Source: Scleropages formosus
Taxonomy: Eukaryota; Chordata; Actinopteri; Osteoglossiformes; Osteoglossidae
Length of the DNA stretch: 64,000 nt
Assembly (NCBI RefSeq): GCF_900964775.1
Contig: NC_041830.1
Span: 6,553,501-6,617,500 of the forward strand
Direction of reading: 5' to 3'
Part shown: piece after piece, positions 38,901-48,845 of the stretch
How positions within the stretch are numbered: the first letter of the stretch is position 1
Layout: each line of letters opens with the position of its first letter
Made by a program: the position numbers and the translations under genes
Notes under the pieces: model-generated
The model's input: the letters and a program-made list of their open reading frames with translations, nothing else
The model's database searches: none
What the model was told of the DNA's origin: nothing

Positions 38901-41900
38901 AATCGAGAAAGACTAAGATTAAGCGCTCGGCAAATATGCTGCACTGCTGTGTCGCCACGATGTGACTGTTCCGTGTAAATCCGTATGAATAAGAGTCAAG
39001 GAGTAACCACATCCACATCTGGAACTTAAGTTTCCTTTGGTAGCCCATAAAAGCATTCATTAAACCTCTGTAAAGGCTAAAAAAAAAAAGTTTTACTGGT
39101 CGAATGTTGAATTTTAAAGATTTTTAATAAGCATTCCCCTGGTGAGAATATGCATTTTTTTTCTGTGATACAAACAGGGTTAAAGGTGCCAGTTTTTTTA
39201 AAGGTTCATGCATTATATTACGGGAGAAGATTTTTTTTCTGGTTTTATGTCCTTTTTCACCAGTATCACAGCAGATATAGTTATGAATCAGTATCCGAGT
39301 ATATTCATGAGACAGATTTCGATGAAATGAAGGACAAACAAACAGATTTGGCTCGTTTGGTCAATATTAGCTAATTATACCCCCAGGACCGGTCGTAATG
39401 TTTTCCATGTGGCCTCTGAAATAAGGTAAATGTTTTTGTTTATTTATTTGTATTCAGTGTAATTTTTACTTATTTCTAATGTATTTATTCAGCTGGACAT
39501 GTTGCAACAGCACTTTAGGTTAAGTATCTCATTTAAAGGTACAGCACAAGGACCACATGTTCACCCAGACACCTTCAGGTTCTGGTTCTGTGTCCTTAAC
39601 CACTGTGTGACTGTGATCTGAGCTCATGGGCTTGTCTCCCAAAGTGATGAGCTAGTAGTTTTGTGGTTACAGCTTCTGCCGTTGGACCCCAAAGGTTGCA
39701 GGTTCAAATCCCACCTCCTCCCGTAGTACCTCTGAGCAAGGTACTTACCCTGAATTGTTCTAGCGAAATTACCCAGCTGTATAAATGGGTAAATAATTGT
39801 AGGTAGGTTACTTTGGAGAGAAGTGTCTGGTAAATGTAATGAGTTAGACCTCTTGCTTCAGTTGTCCAGAGATGCTTAATGCAGGAATGTTGGCTGAGCT
39901 GCAGTTAAATATCAGGTAGCTTCCTACCTGGATCTGAAAAAGCTGAATTTATCATAAGTATAGTTAGTACACTACAACTGTATACTAAGTTGTTAGTCAT
40001 GATGTGTTGGACTAAAAAAAAAAATGCTCTTCTTTGAAGATAATTAAGGCATTTTGCCCTGCTCTTGGAAATCCATGAATCAGCTGAAATTCAGACAATG
40101 CAAGAAGAGGGATTTTTGGTATCTGAGAAGGAGGAGTATCATACAGGTTGTAGCCATCATTCCAGCACTGGATATACTTGTTTTAATCTTTACAAAGCTT
40201 TGCCATCTTATTTCAAGTTTTGAAAGTCATTCTTGTGTGGTTGAGACACTGATGATACTGGCAGGATTGATATAGGAAATACAGGTAAATACTGAAGAAT
40301 ATATTGAAAGTAATAAACACACACACACATTTTCAGAACCGCTCGTCCCATACGGGGTCACGGGGAACCGGAGCCTACCCGGCAACACAGGGCGTAAGGC
40401 CGGAGGGGAAGGGGACACACCCAGGACGGGACGCCAGTCCGTCGCAAGGCACCCCAAGCGGGACTCGAACCCCAGACCCACCGGAGAGCAGGACTGTGGT
40501 CCAACCCACTGCGCCACCGCACCCCCCAAAGTAATAAACATATAATTGAAAATATAACCACTTACATTGGCAAAAGACACTGGTAACTGCTGATTCTTAT
40601 GTTTTTTTTTTTAATAACATTTATCTAGGCACGTTTCCTTTAATCAAAGCTTCAGCGTAAGGTACGAACATGGTGAACAAGTTGAGATCATTATTGATGG
40701 ATAACAGTACAGCTGTTGAAAAAATGTAGCCTAGACATAAAGTAAGATGTTTTCTTCTAAAAAATCTGAGGCTAATTCTTTGAGGGTGAAATTCTGGGGA
40801 ACTTCTCCAGACAGGGCTCCTAACTGACTAACTCTTGACAGATCCAGAAAATAACAAATAATGTATAATTATAATACATATATATTATATAATGGAAGAG
40901 GGGGGTACGGTGGCGCAGTGGGTTGGACCGCAGTCCTGCTGTCCGGTGGGTCTGGGGTTCAAGTCCCGCTTGGGGTGCCTTGTGACGGACTGGCGTCCCG
41001 TCCTGGGTGTGTTCCCTCCCCCTCTGGCCTTACGCCCCTGTGTTCCCGGGTAGGCTCCGGTTCCCCGTGACCCCGTATGGGACAAGCGGTTCTGAAAATG
41101 TGTGTGTGTGTGTGTGTATTATATAATGATGATAGAATATTGTCTAAAGTAAGAGAGTTCAAGGCTCAGGGACACTTGGATTTTGAGCTGGTCAGCATGG
41201 AAAGACATAACACACACCTCCCAGCACAACACACTCCTCTGCCTCAGACATACTGCGCCCTGTCTCCGCCGCTCCTTCCCAGCAGGGGTTGGAATCGGCG
41301 TCGTGGAGTAGGAGTCGGAAGCAATTATTGGGTTACTAGAGTCGGAGTCGGTAAAATTTACCGACTCCGACTAAATGTACCATATATGCCGGCGTATAAG
41401 TCGACCCCCAAAAATTAGAAGTGTAATATAGGTTTAGGCCTGTTTTCGCCAGATAAGTCGACCCCCAAATTAAAGAATAATTAATAACTTTTGGCCCTAG
41501 GCTAGCCCTGCGGACTCGTACGCTTATGATTTCGGGCCTAGGCTAGGCAGCAGAAGTCAACAAATAGTCCCGTTTCATATAAAATTATAAATGTTGTTTT
41601 GCTTACTGTGTCCTGTTCTGTGATAGGTTATTTTATTATACGATTAATGAGATGGTAAGAGTTTAAACGGAAATAAAGAAAACATTAGCGTGTACTTTAG
41701 TTTTTTGCGGATAGATGGCGCGCGTGTATCTGTCCGGCCGGTCGGCCGTGTTTATATACGAATGATAAAATACCGTAAGCGGTAATGTCATCTGCTAGTT
41801 ATCCCGAAATTTGCGTATAAAGGGTGAATAATGACTCCTAGGCGGTGCTGCGGAGTCGGAGTCGGAAGAAATTATTGGGTTACTGGAGTCGGAGTCGAAG

Positions 41901-44395
41901 GGTTTGCGTACCGACTCCACGGCCCTGCTTCCCAAACATGGTAACCCTCTGTCACGGAGCCAAGGGAAGCACTTATTTGTCAGTCGCCCACAGTTCTCCC
42001 AGAATGCCACAGGGAGAGGTTCGGGGCTGTGCTTCGAAGCCCGTGTCAGTGGGGTCTGAGGAAAGCGGTCAGCCCTAGAGTGACCCTCGGAAACCGCTTT
42101 CCGGCCAAGCGTAGCCAGTGTTTATAGCACGAGACCTTCTTTCCAGATTCCTGTCCCGCTCATGTCTACAGTTGGGAAGACTTCCAGCTTCCAGTGCACA
42201 CTTCCCATCCAGCTATCTCCCCGTGTTTTGTCTTGAGCTCCTCTGGGATGGCGGTTTTATCCGGTGCCGAGATAAACGTTCTCTTAAGCTTCTGCAAACA
42301 AAATGAGTGTGCGGAAGGACTGTGAAATGTGGCTTTTGTTATATAAGTAATTATCGGGCTTTCGTCTGATTATTTTTTTCTTATTTTATTATTCATTTAT
42401 TTAGTTTTCAAGTCAGTTTAGTGAAACGACCAGTTTTTTTTTTTTTTTTTTTTTTTAAACGATAATTCAGTCCTTGTTTTCTGGAGTGGGAATGTAAAGC
42501 ACTGGCTCAGCTGCATAGAAGGGCAGTCACATGTTTTGTTGGCTCCTGTTTTTGGCTTTGGATAGATAAAGCCTTATCATTAATCATGAAATACTGTTAT
42601 TCCATTTGACTTCATCTGGCTGAGGTTTCACTTGTAATACTGTAATGTGCGGCTGAAAGCGAGATTTGTAAAATATTTAGTTGCATTACCGTAAAAAATT
42701 TTGCTCTCTGAGGTTTTCTTTACGCTGGCCGTAAACACGGCGTAGACTGGCGTCGTGAACACCGCTGTCTCTACTTGGTGTGTGTGTCCACAGGAAAGCC
42801 CTCCAGCGGACAACGAGCTCAGTCACCTGGACAGGTGTTCATATTGGCCCTGCAGGACCTGGAATTGGCCCAGAGGCAGGTGGAAGGTCCAGACTCTGCT
42901 CCACCCCAGTACTGCCAGGGTTCCTTTGATGCTGTAACTATGGGTAAACCTCTCAGACCTGTCACTACACGAAGCCAAATAACCTTCTGTATGGAAAGGC
43001 TGCTCTCACTCTCGTCCTGCACATCTGTATCTCGCACAGCAATTATGTGACAGCGGAAACCAGACTACGCTGGTCTTTTCTTCCTGACTCATCTTCCCAC
43101 GTTCTCTTTGGATTTAGACTGATAAATGACAGGAATAATAAAAGCAATAATAACAGGCGTTCAGATTTTGGATAGTGCCCTCTTGCGGCCGTCTAAGAGC
43201 ACTATGAGGCATATTAACCGCGGTGGGTGGAAGTGTCGCTGATACCAAGTCACCAAGGAATTTGTCCAAGTCACCATGCACTTAAATTAAAATTGCATAA
43301 AAATCTGTTTCAAAATGCAGTTATTTGTATTGGAAACTCTTAACTGCTCTCAACATGCTAGTGACAATCTTTGTTAATGACATGTTATTATTATCACACA
43401 CACACACACATTGTCTGAAGCTGCTCGTCCCAAGTGGAGCGCAGTGAGCCGGAGCCTAACCCGGCAGCATAGGGCATAAGGCTGGAGCGGGAGGGGATAC
43501 ACCCAGGATGGGACGCCAGTCCATCACAAGGCACCCCAGGTGGGACTCGAACCCCAGACCCACCAGAGAGCGGGACCTGGCCAAACCCGCTGTGCCACTG
43601 CACCCCTCTATAATAATAATATTATTATTATTATTATTAACAACAACAACAACAACAACCACAGCAATAATAACCATAATAATTTGGCTGCACTGAACAA
43701 ATGGTTATTGATAAATGTTAATGCAAAATTGTATCCATTTATTAAGCTGCACAAGTTACAGTTTTTAAACAGGCCTGTTTACTCAATTTAAATGCTATAG
43801 TATGAACACAAAATGAAGTTGATTGCTGTAAATGCTGATTTTCTATCTGGATTCAAAAATGACTTATGTTCAGGTATCAAAAGGATAATGACATCCAAGT
43901 TCTTAGAGACAGTGCTTTCTGTGCTTTTCAGATGTGGACGGTGCAGTCCTAGTGTTTCGGGGGGGGCTGTCCTGGGTGGTGTCAGCCCAGGGCAACGTGA
44001 GTGCCCCCACCCCACTCTGGCAGCGCTGGCCACAACTGCGCCTTCCCATCGAGGCTGCTGCTTTCTCTACAATGGACAACAAACTCTACGTTTTCAAAGG
44101 TACAGCAAATGAGAACGCATTAAATAAGTATCGAAAAGTAGACAGCTTGATTTCAGACTGAAAGAACAGCACAGCGAGCCATGAAATCACTTAGTGTAAT
44201 TCAGTAATGGTGGGCGCATTGGACCGGGTCCTGCCCTCCGGTGGGTCTAGGGTTCGAGTCCTGCTTGGGGTGCCTTGCGATGGGCTGGCGTCTCGTCCTG
44301 GGTGTGTCCCCTCCCCCTCCAGCCCTACGCCCTGTGTTGCCGGGTTAGGCTCCGGCTTGCCGCGACCCTGCTCGGTACAAGTAGTTTCAGACAGC

Positions 44396-44466
<71 letters not shown>

Positions 44467-47400
44467 TCAGTAATGCCCTGATGAAAACATATGAGATGCA
44501 AATACAAGGGAGGTTGGCAGTCAAAAACAATACCCAAGTAGCGTTAACTTAAAGGGAGGTGCGGTGGTGCAGTGGGTTGGACCGGGTCCTGCTCTCCGGT
44601 GGGTCTGGGGTTCGAGTCCCCCTTGGGGTGCCTTGCGATGGACTGGCGTCCCATCCTCGGTGTGTCCCCTCCCCCTCCGGCCTTACGCCCTGTGTTGCCG
44701 GGTAGGCTCCGGTTCCCTGTGACCCCGTATGGGACAAGCGGTTCAGAAAGTGAGTGAGTGAGACTGTTAACTTAAAATCACAAAGAAAGAATAGTCATGA
44801 TCTTGAGTACAATTTTAAAAGTACTAAGTGAACAAAATAAAGTTGAAGTTACATTTATTCAAATTGTACATTTTAATGGTTCCAGGCTCTTGCAATGATA
44901 ACAGCTTTAATATACAGTTTTAACTTATATTAATAAAATTAAATGCAAGCGAAGCAGAAGACCTGTGGTGGTCTAGTATCCCATCCAGGATGTACCCCCT
45001 CTCAGCCTTGCGTCCAGTGATTTAGAAATAGGCTCTCAACACCCGCAACCCTGACCAGGACAAGCAGTTACTGAAAATGGATGAAAGTGTGAAAATGTAA
45101 GACCACAGCATGCTTGCAAACCATCTGGTTTTTTAACCTTCTGTGAATTTACTTTACTCCGCTGGTCTACCTGATTTGATGGTTATTTATCTAGGTAATC
45201 TCCATTTATCTCCATTTATGACATAAAAATTGTAAAGTAGTGGAATCATCCTATTAATGAAATAGGAGCAACTCACCAAATTTCTAATTTTACAACAATT
45301 TAGACAAACCCTCACAATATGAAAAAAATTCTTATATTATTTAAAATATTTAAACTTGTTTTTTTTTTCTTCAGATGTTTGCCATCACTATACCTGTCTG
45401 TATGTAAACTAGGCTGTCAATCCATCCATCCACACATCCATTTTCTTTCCCGCTTGTCCTACAAGGGTCATAGTGGCAATAGGGAGAGCAGAGAGGCCCA
45501 GACATCCCTGTCCCTTGTAACTTCCTCCAGCTCAACCCGGGGGCTCCCCAGCTGCTTCCAGGCCAACTGGGAGAGATATAATCTCTCCAGCGGGTCCTGG
45601 GCCGACCTCAAGGTCTCGTCCCAGTTGGCCGTGCCTGGTATACCTCCGAAGGGAGGCGCCCAGGGGGCACCCTTACCAGATGCCTGAACCACCTCAACTG
45701 ACTTCTCTCAGTGTGGAGGAGTAGCGGCTCTACGCTTGAGTTCCTCCCGGATGGCCGAACTCTTCACCCTGTCACGGAGAGCGAGTCCCACCGCCCTGCA
45801 GAGAAAACTCATTCTGCCGCTTGTATCCGTGATCTTATTATTTTGGTCGTTACCCGGAGTTCATGACCATAGGTGAGGGTAGGGATATAGAGCGACCGGT
45901 AAATGGAGAGCTTTGCCTTATGGCTCAGCTCCCCCTTCACCATTACAGTCCGGTACAGCAACCACATCACTGCTGCCGCTGCTTCCAGTCTGCAGCCAAT
46001 CTTACACTCTGTTCTCCTGTCACTCGTGAACAAGACCCCAAGATACTTGAACTCCTCCACCTGGGGCAAATTCTCTCCCCTTACCTGGAGGGGGCATGCC
46101 ATTCTTTTCCGTGAGAGAACCATGGACTCAGACTTGGAGGTGCTGATCCTCATACCAACCGCTTCACACTTGGCTGCAAACTGTTCCAGTGCGTGCCGGA
46201 GGTAACCATGTGACGGTGCCAAAAGGACATCGTCATCCGCAAAAAGCAGAGAAATCACCTTCCGGCCCCCACGCTGAATGCCCTTGACCTCGGCTTCACC
46301 TTGATATACTGTCCATGAAAATCAAAAACAGGAGTGGGGACAAGGCACAACCTTGGCAGAAGCCAACACCCACGCTGAACGGGCTTGACTTAAGTGCCGA
46401 GTATGTGGACACAGCTATTGAACCATGTGTACCGAGACCAAATGACCCACAGTTGTGGCCCCGGCACCCAATACTTCCGAAGCAACTCGGGGAACATGGC
46501 CATAGGCCTTCTCCAAGTTCACAAAACACATGTAGACTGCATTAGCGAACTCCCATGCCCCCTCAATTATCCCCCTCAATACCTGGCCACCAGGCACTCG
46601 CCTAGGAACATTACCCCTAGGCCTGGCTCTGGAGGTAGATCCCCAGTGACCCTATTTCGGGCAGAGTAAACATTGTAATGTTTCCGTTTTTCAGGGGAAT
46701 TTTTAGGCTGTCAGTCAAGGCAGATATAACTATATAATAAACTGTATATAAAGAATTGAATGCTGAATTGTCAAAATTAAACTCTGAGTTGTATTAACCC
46801 TAGATGGCAATTTGTTTGGGTAACCTGTGGCTGATAGCAATGGCCAATGAAGTCCATAGTGGTCCAACAGTGGGGTGGTGTTTCTCATGGTGTGCAGTAA
46901 AGGTTTTAAGGAAGGAAAATTAAAACAATTTTAAAATTCTGTGAAGAGAGTGACAAATTTAACAGAGTAAAAGTAAATTTCTCTTTTCTCAAATGTACTC
47001 AAGTAAAATTAATAAATGTAATTACCAAAAAAATGCTCCAAGAAGTACAATTTTCTTTGTACTTCTTGTACTTTCTTCCTTGTATTTTTCAAATACAAGG
47101 GAGTAAACACAATTTATTTATACTTTTGCAGATTTATATGTCTAACTTAAATATGACCACTGTTCTCAAAAATGTTGAATCATTTATTTGTAAATATTAT
47201 GTTAGTTTGGCCTTTAAGAAAATTTCAGTGTGCAGACATAAGTTGGCAGAAACATGACTGTGAAAGACAAGCATGCCAGTGTGTTCTGGATTCTGTTTTT
47301 GCTATGAAAACACATCCACGGTAGAATTGTTCAGCACCATATGGCCACCTGCAGGTGACTTTGCTGCTGTCCTCACCACCAGCTCCTGTGTGTCTTGGTT

Positions 47401-47800
47401 GGCAGGCAGGCGTATGTGGCGCTACTCAGACAAGGGCCTGGACCCTGGCTTCCCTAAGAGTACTGCTGAATTGGGCCTGCCTCGAAACCCAGACTGTGCC
47501 TTCTACTACACCCCTCTGGGTCACATGATCTTGTTCAAGGGCTCTCGCTATTTTGTCCTGAACCTGACCACCCTGCAGCCAGAGCCCTACTATCCTCGTG
47601 GCCTGGCGGACTGGAAGGGCCTCCCCCGTGGGGCCAATGGGGCCTTGAGCCGCCCTGATGGACATCTCTACGTGTTCAGGGAGCAGCGGTACTGGCGGTT
47701 TGACCCGGGCAAAGTGCGGGTAACAGGTAGTGGCTTTTGGGCTCAAGACCTTGATTGGATTGGCTGTTCCAGAGCCCAGAGCGCCAATGATGTCCTCTGA
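24759..47800 (+). CDS. mmp28: Matrix metalloproteinase-28 (epilysin), complete
   Basis: Exons 24759-24899, 30829-30905, 32571-32767, 37414-37635, 38576-38821, 42794-42943, 43932-44099, 47406-47800. Together 1596 nt, 531 aa (human 520). A secreted zinc endopeptidase. The signal peptide is in exon 1 (hydrophobic [14 protein letters not shown]). Exons 2-3 give the propeptide ([12 protein letters not shown]; cysteine switch PRCGVGD) ending in the furin site HRRSKR, so activation should occur in the secretory route. The catalytic domain ([16 protein letters not shown] ... [11 protein letters not shown]) has three zinc-binding His, the catalytic Glu and a Met-turn (ALMSP). A hinge leads to a haemopexin domain closed by a Cys pair (QYCQGSF ... 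DWIGC). Exon 1 start: two adjacent ATGs (24759, 24762); I took the first. Introns 1 and 3 are repeat-rich. It follows taf15 directly, as in human 17q12. Confidence 0.95.
25168..25778 (-). repeat. Composite family V SINE, reverse arm of an inverted pair
   Basis: Reading left to right: family V tail and middle (25168-25388), a second partial middle plus central block (25388-25525), a 100-bp block unlike family V (25525-25625, including GTGGCAGCATGTAGAAC and CTAATGTAACTTTATGG), then central block and tRNA-like head (25626-25778). The same order is found reversed at 26446-27054. Lies in mmp28 intron 1. Confidence 0.8.
26446..27054 (+). repeat. Composite family V SINE, forward arm of an inverted pair
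   Basis: tRNA-like head with B box GGGTTTGATCCCC; central block; the same 100-bp non-V block (ATAAAGTTACATTAG, GTTCTACATGCTGCCACTC); a repeated central/middle block (26705-26825); a third partial unit; then the tail TTCATTGGAAGTCACTTAGGAGAAAAGCATCTGC. Mirror image of 25168-25778 with 0.67 kb between. The spacer (25779-26445) shows no gene. Confidence 0.8.
27474..27675 (-). repeat. Interspersed repeat family T, copy 1
   Basis: Starts TTCATTTAGCAGACGCTTTTCTCCAAAGCGACGTACATCTC and runs through GAAAATACAAT, TTAGGAGAAAGAGAGACA, GATTCTTAA and ACCATATGATCCAATGTTCATCACATGAGTGGCTG. Related copies lie at 36796, 51345, 53038 and 53818. Its end module is the reverse of the family V/L tail, so its retrotransposon orientation is probably -. 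Class unknown. Confidence 0.7.
27715..27770. repeat. AT-rich (TATA)n tract
   Basis: Mixed TA/TG dinucleotide run in mmp28 intron 1, immediately after a family T copy. No other signal is visible between 27770 and 28500 apart from AT-rich unique sequence. Confidence 0.7.
28775..29044 (-). other. Unidentified antisense open frame in mmp28 intron 1
   Basis: 89 codons open after a stop, inside a GC-rich island (28590-29130) in otherwise AT-rich intron. The predicted peptide is basic and Ser/Pro-rich, with [33 protein letters not shown] and a stop after RIP, which reads like a disordered phospho-protein tail. A second, overlapping frame (29130-28870, [17 protein letters not shown]...) follows a good acceptor-like TTACTTTTACTTTTCAG, but in a different phase. 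I do not recognise either. It could be the last exon of an unknown - strand gene, a decayed gene, or chance. Confidence 0.25.
29212..29764 (-). mobile_element. Tigger/pogo-like DNA transposon, internally deleted
   Basis: Terminal inverted repeats of about 25 bp: CAGACGGTCCCCGACTTACG at the left, and the complement of CAGACTGTCCCCAACTTACG at the right. Left flank TA, right flank TG (a likely mutated TA). On the - strand (about 29446-29335) is [23 protein letters not shown], resembling the N-terminal helix-turn-helix of Tigger/CENP-B-type transposases. At 553 bp it is far too short to be autonomous. The family name is from memory of the termini. Confidence 0.7.
30345..30605. repeat. Repeat family D, copy 1
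   Basis: Shares TTTGGGGCTCAGGAATGCAT and a terminal CACCTT...AAGGTG inverted stretch with copies at 57650, 62850 and (end only) 36540. Looks like a small non-autonomous DNA element of unknown type. A poly(T) run precedes it (30235-30262). Confidence 0.45.
30973..31200 (-). repeat. Family S SINE, copy 4 (mmp28 intron 2)
   Basis: Complete reverse copy with TSD ggcccttata (30963-30972, 31201-31210). Its 5' end carries an extra short tandem of the head (CCGCGCCGCTGCCGCACCACTGCACC...). Inserted only 57-67 bp after the mmp28 exon 2 donor. Confidence 0.92.
32904..32931. repeat. Poly(T) tract
   Basis: About 28-30 T in mmp28 intron 3. Could be the reverse A-tail of a decayed retroelement, but no body is recognisable. 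Confidence 0.8.
33421..33888. mobile_element. Tigger-like non-autonomous DNA transposon (MITE)
   Basis: 468 bp bounded by perfect TA duplications (33419-33420, 33889-33890). Inverted ends are CAGGCACTCCTCACCTAACG and the complement of CAGGCGCTCTTCGCTTAACG. Internal GTCGTTAAGCGAA-type subterminal repeats occur at both ends. No transposase frame. Confidence 0.8.
34150..34320 (-). repeat. Old tRNA-derived SINE, reverse copy
   Basis: B-box-like GGGATTCAAGCCGG (34254-34267) and the head GGCAGCAGGCAGCACAGTGTTAAGGGTTG read on the - strand. The tail is decayed. Lies in mmp28 intron 3. Confidence 0.45.
35385..35578 (+). repeat. Family L SINE (mmp28 intron 3)
   Basis: Head TTGGGTAGTGTAGTAGTTAGGGTTAC; B box CTGGTTTAAATCCCACC; body CCTTGAGCAAGGTACTTACTCTGAATTGTTCCAGTAAAA; tail TTTTGGGATAAAAAACCATCAGATAAATGTAAAG. 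Confidence 0.75.
35700..36520. other. Unclassified higher-GC stretch in mmp28 intron 3
   Basis: About 800 bp of mixed composition, less AT-rich than its flanks, ending near AATAAAAGCT (36493). No tRNA head, inverted ends, coding frame or second copy in this window. It may be a single-copy repeat of unknown class or unique intron sequence. Confidence 0.3.
36540..36760. repeat. Repeat family D-related fragment
   Basis: Contains a small inverted pair, CACCTTATGAAGGG and CCCTCATAAGGTG (about 36706-36742), like the end of the copy at 30345-30605. Boundaries uncertain. Confidence 0.35.
36796..37020 (-). repeat. Family T repeat, copy 2
   Basis: TTCATTTATCAGATGCTTTTTTCCCGAGCGACGTACGTCTC, then the same downstream order as 27474-27675, ending ACGATTCCTAATCACCCTCC. 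Confidence 0.7.
37162..37368 (+). repeat. Family S SINE, copy 5 (mmp28 intron 3)
   Basis: Forward copy with TSD ttattaa(g/a)tg at 37152-37161 and 37369-37378. Diverged head (GGGGCATGGTGGTTCAGTAGG), otherwise standard. Its end is 45 bp before mmp28 exon 4. Confidence 0.9.
38085..38392 (+). repeat. Chimeric SINE: family L head with a LINE-type tail
   Basis: The 5' half is family L (GTGGTTGGAGCGGCTGTC, B box GTTCGATCCCCGCC, CCCTTGAACAAGGTGCTTGC, TTACTCCAGTA). The 3' half matches the family S/LINE tail (GATGGAGTGGCATCCTGCAC, CGGGATAGGCTCTGG, CTCGGGACAGGCAGTTATCG). Lies in mmp28 intron 4. Confidence 0.7.
39640..39842 (+). repeat. Family L SINE (mmp28 intron 5)
   Basis: Well preserved: head GATGAGCTAGTAGTTTTGTGG, B box GCAGGTTCAAATCCCACC, GAGCAAGGTACTTACCCTGAA, ATTACCCAGCTGTATAAATGGG and tail TTACTTTGGAGAGAAGTGTCTGGTAAATGTAATG. 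Confidence 0.85.
40320..40527 (-). repeat. Family S SINE, copy 6
   Basis: Complete reverse copy, close to consensus, TSD aaagtaataaaca at 40307-40319 and 40528-40540. In mmp28 intron 5. Confidence 0.95.
40895..41117 (+). repeat. Family S SINE, copy 7
   Basis: Complete forward copy with (TG)9-10 tail and TSD attatataatg at 40884-40894 and 41118-41128. Only about 370 bp from copy 6 and in the opposite orientation. Confidence 0.95.
41290..41930. mobile_element. Unclassified element with GTCGGAGTCGG direct-repeat ends
   Basis: A block of about 55 bp (GGAGTCGGAAG.AATTATTGGGTTACT.GAGTCGGAGTCG) occurs at about 41308-41352 and again at 41857-41901, same orientation. Between them lies 500 bp containing two AAGTCGACCCCCAAA.TT motifs. 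A short inverted GTCGGAGTCGG/CCGACTCCGAC lies at 41340-41373. Possibly one DNA element inserted in another. In mmp28 intron 5. Confidence 0.5.
42431..42456. repeat. Poly(T) tract
   Basis: About 26 T in mmp28 intron 5, about 340 bp before exon 6. No retroelement body is attached that I can recognise. Confidence 0.8.
43395..43608 (-). repeat. Family S SINE, copy 8 (mmp28 intron 6)
   Basis: Reverse copy with a (CA)n tail inserted in a TTATTATTA/(AAT)n tract. The duplication is probably ttatta-type but is blurred by the simple repeat (43610-43660). It uses the TTGTCTGAAGC 3' variant. Confidence 0.88.
44210..44459 (+). repeat. Family S SINE, copy 9, with expanded (TG)n tail
   Basis: Forward copy with TSD gtgtaattcagtaatg at 44194-44209 and 44460-44475. 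Its tail has grown into about 31 TG units (44398-44459). In mmp28 intron 7, 110 bp after exon 7. Confidence 0.93.
44554..44765 (+). repeat. Family S SINE, copy 10
   Basis: Forward copy with (GTGA)n instead of (TG)n at the tail. TSD gttaacttaaa at 44543-44553 and 44766-44776. Confidence 0.94.
44965..45090 (+). repeat. LINE/SINE 3' tail fragment
   Basis: TGGTCTAGTATCCCATCCAG, CCTTGCGTCCAGTGATTTAG and CTGACCAGGACAAGCAGTTACTGAAAATGGATG, the older form of the tail seen in family S. Confidence 0.55.
45419..46665 (-). mobile_element. 5'-truncated non-LTR retrotransposon (LINE), RT C-terminal half
   Basis: On the - strand the frames encode reverse transcriptase motifs: [21 protein letters not shown], then [14 protein letters not shown] (the FADD active-site box), [52 protein letters not shown], and near the 3' end [14 protein letters not shown]...[10 protein letters not shown]. 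It ends in AGGACAAGCGGGAAAGAAAATGGATG and short GGAT repeats. This matches the common teleost LINE I know as Rex1/Babar-like (CR1-L2 lineage); the clade name is from memory. Endonuclease and 5' RT are absent, and the frame is interrupted, so it is dead. In mmp28 intron 7. Confidence 0.85.
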
Positions 47801-48211
47801 CCCCTAGAGGGAGCTGCAGCACCAAATAATTGAACAGGTAATTAAGGGAGTCTGTGCAATGAAACATATCCTATACTTGCTTTCTCACTCCTGTCTGCCT
47901 GGGACTTTTGCTGCTTGAGAAATCTGGATGACAATGGCTCAGTCACTCTTGCACATGCATAGACTCTGGCTCAGAAAAAAGAAAACAAAATGAATGTAAA
48001 CCGAACGCTCAGTTCTCAGCAAAGCGATTACAAGGAAAACCATTTATTACAGTTGTATCAAAAAACAACAAAAGGGCATCTGCATGGATTCAGCAGCTCT
48101 TAGCTGTTTGTTTTTACATCTATGAAGAAGCCTTTTTATGAAGCTGAATTTAGTAATTAACAATTTAACTGTGAAGCAGGTGATATCAATTTTGCACAAA
48201 GGGATTGTGTA

Positions 48212-48420
48212 TGGGGTGGTGCGGTGGTGTGGTGGCGCAGTGGGTTGGGCCGCAGTCCTGCTTTCCGGTGGGTCTGGGGTTCGAGTCCCGCTTGGGGTGC
48301 CTTGCGGTGGACTGGCGTCCCATCCTGGGTGTGTCCCCTCCCCCTCCGGCCTTACGCCCTGTGTTACCGGGTAGGCTCCGTGACCCCGTATGGGACGAGC
48401 GGTTCTGAAAATGTGTGTGT
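48212..48420 (+). repeat. Family S SINE, copy 11
   Basis: Forward copy with TSD gggattgtgta at 48201-48211 and 48421-48431. It lacks the CGGTTCCC segment near the 3' end (GGCTCCGTGACCCC), as does copy 12, suggesting a subfamily. Confidence 0.94.
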
Positions 48421-48719
48421 GGGATTGTGTACATTTACAGAAAAACATGAATAAAGTTACTGTATGGAATGAGACAGAAATCCAGATATTTTATATAATA
48501 AAGTTTTAATTTATTCCTGGAGAGGCATGCTTTAAAAAGGAGATATTGTATCACCCGTGTCCGACAGTTTCTGTACCTTGTTTGTATTAGTATTTACCAC
48601 AGTCCTTTGTATTGACAACAAACAACAATATGGTAAAATAAATAATTGTTCAAAACAGAACAAATCTTTTTTTTAAAAACTTTGGTTAAATTCTTATTTT
48701 TATTCTGCTAAATAGTGAT

Positions 48720-48845
48720 GAGTCTTATTCAGGGTGTACCCCCCTCTGCCTTTTGCCTAGTGATTCTGGGGTAGGCTCCAGACCCACACCGCCCTGACCG
48801 GGACAAGCGGTTAATGAAATTGGATGGATGGATGGAGGGATGGAT
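48720..48845 (+). repeat. LINE 3' tail fragment
   Basis: ATTCAGGGTGTACCCCCC, TGGGGTAGGCTCCAGACCC and CTGACCGGGACAAGCGGTTAATGAAATTGGATGGATGGATGG. Same tail type as the LINE at 45419. Confidence 0.65.

Noticed and set aside
45319-46669. + strand frames of 76-122 codons
   Set aside because: Shadows of the LINE reverse transcriptase on the - strand.
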